Assembly (NCBI GenBank): GCA_949752745.1
Contig: OX457032.1
Span: 14,320,336 to 14,384,335 of the forward strand
Origin: Protula sp. h YS-2021
Lineage: Eukaryota; Annelida; Polychaeta; Sabellida; Serpulidae
Direction: 5' to 3'
Length of the DNA: 64,000 nt
This document shows positions 17,272 through 24,913 of the stretch, piece after piece. The translations under genes and the position numbers were made by a program. Under the pieces are notes generated by a model that searched no databases, had not been told where the DNA came from, and worked only from the letters and a program-made list of their open reading frames with translations. How positions within the stretch are numbered: position 1 is the first letter of the stretch; every line of letters begins with the position of its first letter.

Positions 17272-18032
17272 AATGCTTTTGGTCGAAAATGAAGTTTACA
17301 GATGACCTTCCCAGTTTGAAATGGAACATTATGGTCTGTGTCATCCTTAATATTCATTTCTATCACGTCAAATTTGGATGTGTTTACAGGAACATAATGA
17401 GGTTCTCCATAAGTTTTCATGATAATGTCTCCATCATGTCCTTGTATTGCAACAGAACGTAGCAAAGGAACATAATAATCACCAACAACTTGTGGCTCAC
17501 AAATACTACAATACACATAAAGTGTATAAAACCCCTGTTTCACATCAGCTTTATATTCAGCTGTACACGTTTCAGTATACCATTGATCTGGGATAAATCC
17601 TAAAATCTCAGCTAATCCAGTGGAGAATGACACTTCAAAGCCGTATTTTAGATATAGAAAAACGCGTCGTCTAATTTTATCATACTTTATCCGAATACCT
17701 TCTTTAAGGTCATCTTTCATAGAATTAGTTGCTTCTTCATTGACTGCATGACATATTTCTTGTATGGATCTGTAGTAACCATAAGGAATATTGATTGTGT
17801 CAAGAACAATATCATTCAGTGGTTGTTGTCGATACTGAATAGAATAGTCCATTCCATGTCTCATGGTTGTCCATGTATGTGAATATTGAATTTCAGCTAA
17901 TGCCACTTCATATTTTCCGTTCAGATAGATGGTTCGAGGCATACGAATTTGATAATTCGAAGTCTTGTTGTTGGGATAATAGTTCATACTAGCATTGCTG
18001 GGTAAAGTAATGTAAAAACTTGTTGACTCCAT
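17268..18032 (-). CDS. Minor capsid (penton-type) protein, single jelly-roll, 254 aa
   Basis: The N-terminal pattern FYITLPSNASMNYYPNN and the later YEVALAEIQYSHTW are typical of the Polinton minor capsid protein encoded beside the F54H12.2-like capsid gene. It is predicted to form the pentameric vertices. Length and strand-rich composition fit the family, and no break is seen. It overlaps the downstream basic-protein gene by 4 nt. A TATA-like gtatataca on the minus strand at about 18072-18080 lies 40-48 nt upstream of the ATG and may start a capsid transcript. Confidence 0.88.
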   Translation of the reverse strand: MESTSFYITLPSNASMNYYPNNKTSNYQIRMPRTIYLNGKYEVALAEIQYSHTWTTMRHGMDYSIQYRQQPLNDIVLDTINIPYGYYRSIQEICHAVNEEATNSMKDDLKEGIRIKYDKIRRRVFLYLKYGFEVSFSTGLAEILGFIPDQWYTETCTAEYKADVKQGFYTLYVYCSICEPQVVGDYYVPLLRSVAIQGHDGDIIMKTYGEPHYVPVNTSKFDVIEMNIKDDTDHNVPFQTGKVICKLHFRPKAL

Positions 18033-18071
18033 GACAGCTAAATCGTTTATGTGATGTAGATAGACTAGATG

Positions 18072-18080
18072 TGTATATAC
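18072..18080 (-). promoter_or_regulatory. Candidate TATA box before the penton gene
   Basis: The minus strand reads tgtatatacac in the only gap of more than 20 nt inside the capsid block (18033-18086). The short distance to the ATG fits the other TATA-ATG spacings in the element. Confidence 0.4.
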
Positions 18081-18086
18081 ATTACT

Positions 18087-18296
18087 TCATGTTTGACACT
18101 CTTCATCCTCACTTTCTACATTGCTGTCTACATTATTGTCTAAATTGCTATCTACATGATCTAAATTGGTATCTACTACTTCTCCCTGACAACAAGCACT
18201 AACACACCTAATTTTTACAGGAATAGTATTTTTATTTCCATTTTCTTTACAACAACAGCACCATAGCTCTTTAATCCATGTTAAAAAGTTTCCCAT
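18087..18296 (-). CDS. Small protein with N-myristoylation and palmitoylation signature, 69 aa
   Basis: MGNFLTWIKELWCCCCKEN gives Gly2 with Thr6 (the N-myristoyltransferase pattern), an amphipathic patch and four adjacent cysteines suitable for palmitoylation. A second CC pair follows at about residues 35-36, and the tail is acidic with VDSN/VDTN repeats. There is no transmembrane segment. Dual acylation would place it on the inner face of membranes, as with small tegument or matrix anchors of other DNA viruses. It overlaps the upstream 197-aa gene by 16 nt. I do not recognise a family; the anchor role is an inference. Confidence 0.65.
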   Translation of the reverse strand: MGNFLTWIKELWCCCCKENGNKNTIPVKIRCVSACCQGEVVDTNLDHVDSNLDNNVDSNVESEDEECQT

Positions 18297-18874
18297 CCTT
18301 CTGGAAACAATCTTTGTTGACGTTGTTGTTGCTCTTTTGTAATATCTTCACGAGTTGTCTTTTTGCCAAAAACAGTTTTTGGAATATTAGCGTCTACAAT
18401 TTCCTCAATAAACTGCTTCCAACCACGCGGTGGTTCTCGTCGTTCTTTTCTTTTTGTAGCAACCAATGCTTCTTTCAACAAATCAATAATGTTAGAATTT
18501 GTAATGACAGTACCTGTTTTTAAAACAAGTTCATTTTTATCTGTCCATCTCGTACCATATTTCTTAAGTTCTGCCAGAAGTTGTGTTAGTTTTACATGAT
18601 AAATGGGTTGAAAATGGTTTAGAAACTGTTGAGACTTTTCTGATTTTTCTGCATTAGATGCTGTAACAGACTTTTGTCGTTGTTGTTGTTGTGATTGAAT
18701 TGTTCGTAAATGACGTCCAAGCACTTGAGACATTTCTATTGCTTTTTCACGAGTTCGTTTCCCACGTAAAAGTTTATTCACTTTCGTTTTGATTTCAACA
18801 TCTTTTCCCTTCTTTTCTAACAACATTTTATATTCATATTCAGGAATGAGAACCATTTTCAAAGTATGTTTCAT
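18281..18874 (-). CDS. Polinton conserved protein, 197 aa, function unknown
   Basis: A charged, mostly helical protein with an N-terminal MVLIPEYEYKMLLEKK, a Gln-rich linker near residue 60 and a C-terminal region (TVITNSNIIDLLKEALV … PRGWKQFIEEIVDANIPKTVFG). Proteins of this build, including the P.GW..F..... N.P pattern, recur next to F54H12.2-like capsid genes as far as I recall, so it is probably a virion or morphogenesis protein. It overlaps the 108-aa gene by 4 nt and the 69-aa gene by 16 nt. No catalytic motif is visible. Confidence 0.7.
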   Translation of the reverse strand: MKHTLKMVLIPEYEYKMLLEKKGKDVEIKTKVNKLLRGKRTREKAIEMSQVLGRHLRTIQSQQQQRQKSVTASNAEKSEKSQQFLNHFQPIYHVKLTQLLAELKKYGTRWTDKNELVLKTGTVITNSNIIDLLKEALVATKRKERREPPRGWKQFIEEIVDANIPKTVFGKKTTREDITKEQQQRQQRLFPEGWETF

Positions 18875-19197
18875 TTTAACAGCAACTGAGCTAACAAGGG
18901 TAATGCAAATTTAGCAATAGCTCCAATAAATCCTCCTTTCTGATTAACCAACTTCTTTTTTCTTCGAAGTGATATCTTCTTATTTGCCAGTGTACGTAGG
19001 GTATGACGTTCACGCTTGAATAACTTATACCTTTTTGAGCTTAAGGGTAAATGTCCTCGCAATATATTCAAACAAATTTCAAACAAGCTAGTTAATTCCT
19101 CCTTAGTAGCTTGTTGTAGTAAGGATTTACGTCGTTTAGGCCCGCTGCGTGCAAGCAAGTGAAGGAAAGGTTGATTCGCTTGAATACGTTTAGACAT
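18871..19197 (-). CDS. Polinton conserved small basic protein with hydrophobic C-terminus, 108 aa
   Basis: Strongly basic, with helical repeats (KEELTSLFEICLNILRGHLPLS; RHTLRTLANKKISLRRKKKLVNQKGGF) and a short hydrophobic tail (IGAIAKFALPLLAQLLLK). The QKGGF before the tail resembles a Gly-Gly protease site. The same layout recurs in other elements with F54H12.2-like capsids, from memory. It may be a precursor cleaved by the viral protease into a basic core part and a membrane-active peptide; that is an inference. It overlaps the ATPase stop by 8 nt. Confidence 0.7.
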   Translation of the reverse strand: MSKRIQANQPFLHLLARSGPKRRKSLLQQATKEELTSLFEICLNILRGHLPLSSKRYKLFKRERHTLRTLANKKISLRRKKKLVNQKGGFIGAIAKFALPLLAQLLLK

Positions 19198-19849
19198 CTT
19201 GGCTGCGAATGGTTAAGTGACTTGGTTCTTGTTCATACACCACCTTATCAACATATACGTAATGTGTATCTTTTGGTAAAATGCCTGTACGAATACGCAG
19301 TTGATCATTTGTCTTCGGCTTCAAATCAATGAATAAATAGCCATGAGGTTTGCTGGTAGCATCTTGATAGGCTTCTATGAGAAATTGAGATTTTCCAGGA
19401 TACATTTGTCGCGCTAATGTACTTATTTGTTGACTGTCTCTAGGATTTTTAAACAGAATGATGTAATGTGTATTCAAACTAATATTACGCATTTCTCTAC
19501 CATGATGAAACAAATTATGCACAATAAAAATAATGCTTAGATTTTGATGACTGCTGCCAACACTAAATAGACGTGTCATGCGTTCATCACTATGACATTT
19601 GGTCATTAAGTCATCAATGATGAGTAAGTTTGGTTTTTTCGGGTTAAAACGCTCTTCAATGTTATCTGGAATGCCTTGGTAAAATTCCACACCTTTCATT
19701 CCCTTATACAAAGGCTGATCTGCTGCATAGAGCCATAAAATGGTTTTTGGAGAGGGTTTAATTAACTTTTGTTCTAGAATTTCTCTAACTAGAGAAGTTT
19801 TATCACTGCCTGTAGGTCCAGAGACCAAACACGTGAATGGATGCTTCAT
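19190..19849 (-). CDS. A32/FtsK-HerA-type genome packaging ATPase, 219 aa
   Basis: Walker A at residues 10-18 (SGPTGSDKT) and Walker B at 75-80 (LLIIDD) followed by a conserved FIVHNLFHHG segment mark the Polinton/adintovirus packaging ATPase that pumps DNA into capsids. The ATG at 19849 is chosen because it overlaps the integrase stop as ATGA, like other joins in this block; an in-frame ATG at 19876 lies inside the integrase gene. Position 16 is Asp where GSGKT is usual; the catalytic Lys17 and Thr18 are intact, so activity is expected. Confidence 0.9.
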   Translation of the reverse strand: MKHPFTCLVSGPTGSDKTSLVREILEQKLIKPSPKTILWLYAADQPLYKGMKGVEFYQGIPDNIEERFNPKKPNLLIIDDLMTKCHSDERMTRLFSVGSSHQNLSIIFIVHNLFHHGREMRNISLNTHYIILFKNPRDSQQISTLARQMYPGKSQFLIEAYQDATSKPHGYLFIDLKPKTNDQLRIRTGILPKDTHYVYVDKVVYEQEPSHLTIRSQDV

Positions 19850-20949
19850 TTTCGAATATCTGTTTCTTTCACCCAACTGTTAAACTTCTTTGGCCAACCT
19901 AACCACTTCACAAATAATTCTTTAACACCTCGTCTTTTTCGTGTTTTCAAAACCTTTTCAATTCTGTAGACTGATTCAATATCTTTTGTCACTTTCTGCA
20001 GTTCTTCTTCATAAAAATGTCCGTCAATATCTTCATCCAAAAAGTCTTTCACACGATACAAGTGTATTCCTTGCTTCTTACAACGATGTGTGATAATGAA
20101 CACTTCTTGCGTCCACTTTATATGATAATCCCGTTGAAATACATATTTCATGTGAGAAATGCGAACCTGATCACCAATTTTAAATTTGTAGGGTTTTTTC
20201 TTCTTCTTTGGTTTTAATTTCAATTTGTCTACATACATATACTTCCACACTTTCGATTCTATGTCTTTACGAATATCTGCAGGAGCATACTTATTAGGGA
20301 GGGAGCCATGAGGTCTATGGTTATAATTATACACTAAGTCTGGAAGGATGTCCATATATCGATACCTTTGATTATGAAGGAAATATCGATACATCATTCC
20401 CTTTAGAGTACGAATGACTCTCTCAGCAAAGTTGGCTTTGGTTTCATTCTTTGTCGTATAGGCATGTATTCCCTCCTTCTTCAAAAATGCTTTTACCCAT
20501 CTGTTTTTAAATTCAGTTCCTTTATCTGACCTTAGAGTTCGTGGCCTTCGTTGTGTTTCATGAAAAATCTTTTGAAAGGCTTCTATGACGCTGGTATGTG
20601 ATTTATTAGGCATTGGCTGCACCCACAAATATTTGGAAAACACATCAATGACAACTAATAAAAAGTGGGTGTCATCATTATAGGAAGCTATGTTTCCCAT
20701 GTCAGCTAAATCAATATCCCACATGTCATCAATTCCACGTGTAATGACACGTTGCCTTTTAAACCTGTATTTTACAGGTTGTAGTAAACTGAAGGCATCT
20801 TGATCCTGTAACCATTTCTTCACTTGTGAATGAGTGACTGGTTGATCATGTTTTTTTAATATGTGATATAGTTTGTAAGGACCAGCAAATGCCCCGGGTT
20901 GACCAGGTTTAAAGTAAATATTGGTTAAGTAGTCTTTCCACGTCGACAT
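19846..20949 (-). CDS. int: Retroviral-type integrase (rve) with chromodomain, 367 aa
   Basis: Inserts the element into host DNA and makes the 6-bp duplication. The catalytic triad is D80 (WDIDLADM), D142 (LRSDKGTEF) and E176 (NFAERVIRTLK), with 33 residues between the last two. An SH3-like basic segment (KFKIGDQVRISH) is followed by a C-terminal chromodomain at 327-367 (YRIEKVLKTR … VKWLGWPKKFNSW), the usual Polinton arrangement, which probably reads histone methylation for target choice. The frame is intact. It is the first gene of the overlapping minus-strand block. Confidence 0.95.
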   Translation of the reverse strand: MSTWKDYLTNIYFKPGQPGAFAGPYKLYHILKKHDQPVTHSQVKKWLQDQDAFSLLQPVKYRFKRQRVITRGIDDMWDIDLADMGNIASYNDDTHFLLVVIDVFSKYLWVQPMPNKSHTSVIEAFQKIFHETQRRPRTLRSDKGTEFKNRWVKAFLKKEGIHAYTTKNETKANFAERVIRTLKGMMYRYFLHNQRYRYMDILPDLVYNYNHRPHGSLPNKYAPADIRKDIESKVWKYMYVDKLKLKPKKKKKPYKFKIGDQVRISHMKYVFQRDYHIKWTQEVFIITHRCKKQGIHLYRVKDFLDEDIDGHFYEEELQKVTKDIESVYRIEKVLKTRKRRGVKELFVKWLGWPKKFNSWVKETDIRK

Positions 20950-20974
20950 GTTAACACTAAATGATCAACACTTG

Positions 20975-21082
20975 TTAACATATCTTGCATTTTATTTTAT
21001 CAACATATCTTGCATTTTATCAACACATCTTAAATTTTATTAACATATCTTAAATTTTATAAAAGCTCAATCAACATATCTT
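20975..21082 (-). repeat. AAGATATGTT tandem repeats between integrase and accessory genes
   Basis: On the minus strand AAGATATGTT (one copy AAGATGTGTT) occurs five times at roughly 20-30 bp spacing, joined by AT-rich gataaaatgc or aataaaattt. The tract contains a minus-strand AATAAA (21036-21041), 40 nt past the upstream stop, and a ttttataaaa string near 21055. It probably holds both the poly(A) signal of the accessory block and the promoter of the integrase-capsid block. Confidence 0.6.
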
Positions 21083-21413
21083 ACAAATCAAGTATTGATA
21101 CAATGGTGTGAATAATTGGAGTCCATTGATCTTCAATGAACATTAACCAACAACTTAATTCATCAAATGTGATAGCATCTACACCATATTTTTCACAGCG
21201 TTGATTTGCATTATCTAACACTTTATCTAAATGAATGTAATATTTAGCTTCATTCCAATATGTATAGACACATGCAGAATGACAGGTATGTTCTGAACAC
21301 TCTTCATTTTGACAAGCAGGACATACTAAACATGCAAACTTTTTTACAGCTAATAACATTTCTTCACAATATGTCTTTTGCACAATATATTGTCTCAATG
21401 TAATGTCTGTCAT
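21081..21413 (-). CDS. Cysteine-rich accessory protein, 110 aa, function unknown
   Basis: The ATG at 21413 shares a base with the upstream stop (TAATG), which suggests termination-reinitiation. An earlier non-ATG extension is ignored. The middle holds a dense Cys/His cluster (CLVCPACQNEECSEHTCHSAC), probably one or two zinc sites, flanked by helical segments; the C-terminus is acidic-hydrophobic (FDELSCWLMFIEDQW). I recognise no family. Confidence 0.6.
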   Translation of the reverse strand: MTDITLRQYIVQKTYCEEMLLAVKKFACLVCPACQNEECSEHTCHSACVYTYWNEAKYYIHLDKVLDNANQRCEKYGVDAITFDELSCWLMFIEDQWTPIIHTIVSILDL

Positions 21414-21700
21414 TATACTGCAATGTAGATTAACCACTCTCTCACTTCATCAAACAGTCTTGGATCAAATCGAGCGAAGTGATATGCTGCTTCCACATCA
21501 AACTCCTCAGCTCCGTCAATGTTTGAAAACATACACTCTTTGATGAAATCCTCACGTAAGTTTGGTACACTTAACGTGGAATGCGCAAGTTCCCAATAAA
21601 TGTCAAAGTGTTGCAGTTGTTGTTGAATAGATCCAAAACGCGCCAGTTCACTTATCATGTAGTCCACATACTTGTCCTTGAAACACGTTTCTACATCCAT
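21413..21700 (-). CDS. Small acidic helical accessory protein, 95 aa, function unknown
   Basis: Full-length ATG frame with good coding character, rich in Asp/Glu and aromatic residues (FDVEAAYHFARFDPRLFDEVREWLIYIAV) and predicted all-helical. No motif is recognised. It lies 64 nt after the 206-aa gene and overlaps the next gene by one base, so it belongs to the same accessory block. Confidence 0.55.
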   Translation of the reverse strand: MDVETCFKDKYVDYMISELARFGSIQQQLQHFDIYWELAHSTLSVPNLREDFIKECMFSNIDGAEEFDVEAAYHFARFDPRLFDEVREWLIYIAV

Positions 21701-21764
21701 CTTTCACATATCCATATAACACGTCTGCACACTGTGACGGTTGGCAAACAAATGACTCTCAGTC

Positions 21765-22385
21765 TTACTCCGCAGAAACAGTTAGTAAGCCACACTTGTT
21801 GCAGAAGTTGTCTGGTTCACACAACTTGCAATTGTACTTGTGGCAGTGACAATCATAATCCTCAGCATATCCGTAAGCACCACAATATTCACAGGTAAGT
21901 CCAAGTTGATTTTGCACATCCATATTCTCCAATTGAACTTCAGCCAGTCTTTTCTTGGATAGCTTCGACACTTTCATCCGATTGTCCTTTTGCAGCTTAA
22001 CAGGAGTTTTCTTACCATGACATTCCGTACATGGCAATAAGGTTGAGTTAATGTTATCCATCTCCTGAAGCAATGTCTCCCATTCACCATCATTCATGTT
22101 GATGTAACGCGTATATTCTTTCCCTTCAAGCAAGAATGTTTGCACAAAACTCACATAGCGCATATCCAAGTATGAAATGACTTCAAGCCATTTCGTTTGC
22201 GTTAAGTACAGTTTGAAGCCAATGTCACGTAATCTTGGTAAGTTCAGACACACAATCTTCCACAAGGATGGTGATAAAGCAAGCCATCTCTCTCCACGTT
22301 TGATTCGAAGAAATAATCCAAATTGTCCATGCTCCACAGTAATTGTTAAGTTTGCACTAATTTTAAAGCTGCTTGTCTTCTCCAT
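21765..22385 (-). CDS. Double PC4-like domain plus zinc-ribbon protein, 206 aa
   Basis: The start is ATG 22385; the frame opens at 22418 with GTG, but a TATA box at 22425-22433 leaves no room for a leader before that point. Two PC4-like copies can be seen: residues about 5-48 (ANLTITVEHGQFGLFLRIKR … LALSPSLWKIV) and 55-115 (KWLEVISYLDMRYVSFVQTF … RYINMNDGEWETLLQEMD). The C-terminal half has CTEC and then a run of CxxC/CxC pairs (CEYCG, CHCHKYNCKLC, CNKCG) of zinc-ribbon type. A DNA-binding role tied to replication or transcription is inferred from the kinship with 13533-14952. The PC4 call is from pattern only. Confidence 0.6.
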   Translation of the reverse strand: MEKTSSFKISANLTITVEHGQFGLFLRIKRGERWLALSPSLWKIVCLNLPRLRDIGFKLYLTQTKWLEVISYLDMRYVSFVQTFLLEGKEYTRYINMNDGEWETLLQEMDNINSTLLPCTECHGKKTPVKLQKDNRMKVSKLSKKRLAEVQLENMDVQNQLGLTCEYCGAYGYAEDYDCHCHKYNCKLCEPDNFCNKCGLLTVSAE

Positions 22386-22424
22386 GGCTGCGCGTCGAAT
22401 GATGACTGCACTTGACACCTCACT

Positions 22425-22433
22425 CCTTTTATA
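22425..22433 (-). promoter_or_regulatory. TATA box of the 206-aa gene
   Basis: Reverse complement TATAAAAGG, 40 nt before the ATG at 22385 and directly downstream of the stop of the preceding gene (22440). Confidence 0.6.
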
Positions 22434-22439
22434 TGGACA

Positions 22440-23513
22440 TTACATGTATGTTTTCATGAGATGTTTGCTAAATCGCGGAGTGATCTCGTTGAAACCATCC
22501 AGAAAGGCTGTTGGTAAACCGTCTGTTAGAGATTGTCTCATGACGATCACTAAAAAATCTCCTCGTTTGCGACTTCCAATTATCCATTGGAAGAGCATTG
22601 ACATGGTGAAATATCCTTTTTCATAGAGGTAGGCCATCATCTCGTACACCTTAATACGTTCTTCAAGGTACTTGAAGCCATGTAGCATGACCTTTGCATA
22701 TTTGGAATCGCGATCCTCATCAACACACTTTGGCGCCGGTAGACATAATGTCTTAAAAAGTTCCTCATGAAGACTTCTAATAAGTTGAACGAAACGTCGG
22801 GTCATGGCTTCGGAGAACTGTGGCTCTGACGCGGGAACATGCTCTATGTTTCCTTCTAGCATGTAGATAAGCTGAATGACAGTGTTCACTTCTTCCGTTA
22901 GGTATATGTATGTGTGTTGGTCGAAAAAGCCTTCTTCACATAAGCACCATAAAATGTTACAATCTATCAGAGGAATCACTGCTTGAAAGTTTCGTTTCAA
23001 CAGCGTGACGTCTTCTTCAGTAACAGGAATACTTTTGCTCAATTCGAATTTAGATTTGAGCTGCTTTTCATCGTCGTCGCTGTCGTCATTGTCGTCATTG
23101 TCATCATTGTCGCCATTGTCGTCATCGTCGTCGTCACCGTCGTCATCGCTTGACATGACCACTTCTTCCTCCTCAAGATGCTCTAGATGAGCCTGTAACT
23201 TTGTACTAAGTGGTTTGGCGCTACCATTTACAAGCGCATTGGCAACCCAGAACGGGTAGTCAGATCCCTCGGGATCGGGCATTGCTTGCTGTACTGGCTG
23301 TACTTCTTCAGGCCTAGTTTGCTGTACTGTAGACACGGCTGACGGAGCCCCTAATGCTTCCTCCAAGGCTTTTTCAGCTTCTTTTAGTGTACTTAGGAAG
23401 GCAGCAGTCTCCTCTGCAGTTAAAACTGCATCTGTAAAAGCCATTGTTTCATTGCTGAACAGGCTATCAATTTCCATGTTGCTAGCCGTTGTTGCGTTTC
23501 GAGACGTCTCCAT
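22440..23513 (-). CDS. Acidic protein with two possible CARD-like (death-fold) domains, 357 aa
   Basis: The start is ATG 23513 (an upstream TTG at 23531 is too close to the TATA box at 23555-23564). Residues 1-110 are low in order; 121-149 is a run of Asp/Asn/Gly made from gtc/atc triplet repeats. Two helical modules follow: about 166-256 (LLKRNFQAVIPLIDCNILWCLCEEGFF … TVIQLIYMLEG … FVQLIRSLHEEL) and about 275-348 (YLEERIKVYEMMAYLYEKGYFT … GSRKRGDFLVIVM … TAFLDGFNE). The order of helices and the RKRGD…F…L close resemble CARDs of apoptosis and inflammasome adaptors. If correct, it may titrate host death-fold signalling. The call is from helix pattern only and could be wrong. Confidence 0.55.
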   Translation of the reverse strand: METSRNATTASNMEIDSLFSNETMAFTDAVLTAEETAAFLSTLKEAEKALEEALGAPSAVSTVQQTRPEEVQPVQQAMPDPEGSDYPFWVANALVNGSAKPLSTKLQAHLEHLEEEEVVMSSDDDGDDDDDDNGDNDDNDDNDDSDDDEKQLKSKFELSKSIPVTEEDVTLLKRNFQAVIPLIDCNILWCLCEEGFFDQHTYIYLTEEVNTVIQLIYMLEGNIEHVPASEPQFSEAMTRRFVQLIRSLHEELFKTLCLPAPKCVDEDRDSKYAKVMLHGFKYLEERIKVYEMMAYLYEKGYFTMSMLFQWIIGSRKRGDFLVIVMRQSLTDGLPTAFLDGFNEITPRFSKHLMKTYM

Positions 23514-23554
23514 GATGGTTTGGCAATACAATGATTAGAGTGGTGTCGACCCGA

Positions 23555-23564
23555 CCTTTTTATA
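23555..23564 (-). promoter_or_regulatory. TATA box of the 357-aa acidic protein gene
   Basis: Reverse complement TATAAAAAGG, 42 nt before the ATG at 23513. Confidence 0.6.
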
Positions 23565-23604
23565 CTACTGACGGTGAGCCGTGAGCCAGCGGCGTAAAAA
23601 GTAG

Positions 23605-23712
23605 CCGGGGGGGGGGGGGGCTCACTAGGTAGCTGGGCCGGGGGGGGGGGCTCACTAGGTAGCTGGGCAGGGGGGGGGGGCTCACTAGGTAGCTGGGCAG
23701 GGGGGGGGGGTC
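23605..23712. repeat. G-tract tandem repeat (plus strand)
   Basis: Four units of about 33 bp, each with a run of 10-14 G followed by ctcactaggtagctgggc, lie between divergent accessory genes. Four consecutive long G runs could fold as a G-quadruplex. It mirrors the C-tract repeat between the divergent genes at the left end. Confidence 0.85.
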
Positions 23713-23786
23713 CATCAGTTTGCTTTGCAGTCTGTGTGCAGTCAGTCTGCTTTGAACCTTTGAAGCGAACACATCAAAATTTAATC

Positions 23787-24851
23787 ATGCAGTACAAGGA
23801 CGAGTTTTTTTCTGATGAGCTTCGAGGTCGCTACTTTCTATCAGCGAGGGATGTCAACTTCTGGGAGGAGATATTTATAGAATATCAAATTTTTCTGTTT
23901 CGGAAGCGAGCACATCGAAATTCAACCATGTTGTATAAGGACGAGTTTTTTTCGGACGAGCTTCGGGGCCGCTACTTCCTATCACCGAAGGATATCAACT
24001 TCTGGGAGGAGATTTACATTGAATATCAAACTTTTCTGTTTCGAAAGTGGAGAAATTTCCTTGCGAACAGACCGGAGGAACGGTTCAACCTGTTTGGCAG
24101 GGCGGCGGAGGAGAGCCATAAGCGACTACGCCATCGTTCGCCGCCCAGGGACCCGTCGCCCTGCCAGGAAGTGGCCAAAGTGACCAGAGTGACCAGAGTG
24201 ACCGCGGCAACGATGACAGAGACTCCTCCAGCCAGAGTGATCGCAGCAACGATGACAGAGACTCCTCCTGCCAGAGCAACTCCTGTCAAAGTCGCTGCGT
24301 CAACGATGACGACCCCGTTGAAAGTGAATCAAAAGGAAGCTGATGTGACTGTCCGGAAGGTGCTGGCGGCACCAAGCGCAACCGTTACAAGACCGGACAG
24401 TCCGCCACCAGCTCCTGACGATGAGCTTACAATCGCTGTCGCCAGTATTTCGGATACAGTCAGCTTCATACAGTCACCTTCAAACACTGACCGCAACAAC
24501 GAACCTGCTCAGGTGAAACTGGAGAATGTCTCTAGAAAAGAGTCAGATTTCCAGGAGGTCATGCAAATCTTGGGCACTTTGGATAATGTTAATTATTGTA
24601 AATTCTGCCATTTTGGCTTTCCGGCAGAATATTCAATGAGATTGCATGAGCAGCAATGCCCGGAGGCTTTGAAGTCCGAATATTATTTTTGTAGTGTCCA
24701 GGGCAAAGGATTCACCTCGAGCAGGGTCGCGGTTGTGGCACATAAGCGGAAGTGTGGCTGTGGCGAGGTTGGTGGCGGCAGCGGTGCCAGCGGTGGCGTC
24801 AGCGGCGGCGCCAGTGGCGGCGACAGGAGAACCGATGGCGGGAGGCAGTGA
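23787..24851 (+). CDS. C2HC zinc-finger protein with duplicated N-terminus, 354 aa
   Basis: The N-terminus is a 47-aa tandem duplication (YKDEFFSDELRGRYFLS … NFWEEI.IEYQ.FLFRK), residues 1-90. The middle is Pro/Thr-rich with short repeats (TAATMTETPPAR). A zinc finger at C271-x2-C274-x12-H287-x3-C291 resembles the CxxC-x12-H fingers repeated in PolB, and a second, incomplete finger ends at HKRKC. The C-terminus is Gly/Ser/Ala-rich. The frame is open from 23736, but ATG 23787 gives the natural first copy; the duplicated DNA (141 bp) includes leader and ATG, so 23928 is a second possible start. No family recognised; nucleic-acid binding is likely. It points to the right end and ends in a hairpin cassette. 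Confidence 0.65.
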   Translation: MQYKDEFFSDELRGRYFLSARDVNFWEEIFIEYQIFLFRKRAHRNSTMLYKDEFFSDELRGRYFLSPKDINFWEEIYIEYQTFLFRKWRNFLANRPEERFNLFGRAAEESHKRLRHRSPPRDPSPCQEVAKVTRVTRVTAATMTETPPARVIAATMTETPPARATPVKVAASTMTTPLKVNQKEADVTVRKVLAAPSATVTRPDSPPPAPDDELTIAVASISDTVSFIQSPSNTDRNNEPAQVKLENVSRKESDFQEVMQILGTLDNVNYCKFCHFGFPAEYSMRLHEQQCPEALKSEYYFCSVQGKGFTSSRVAVVAHKRKCGCGEVGGGSGASGGVSGGASGGDRRTDGGRQ

Positions 24852-24913
24852 CAGCGGCAGGAGAACTGATGACAAGAGGCAGTGACCAGGACCAGACTAC
24901 GGAAATCCCTCCA

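Noticed and set aside
22386..22418. N-terminal extension of the 206-aa protein
   Set aside because: Begins with GTG and is only 7 nt from the TATA box; ATG 22385 fits the usual spacing.
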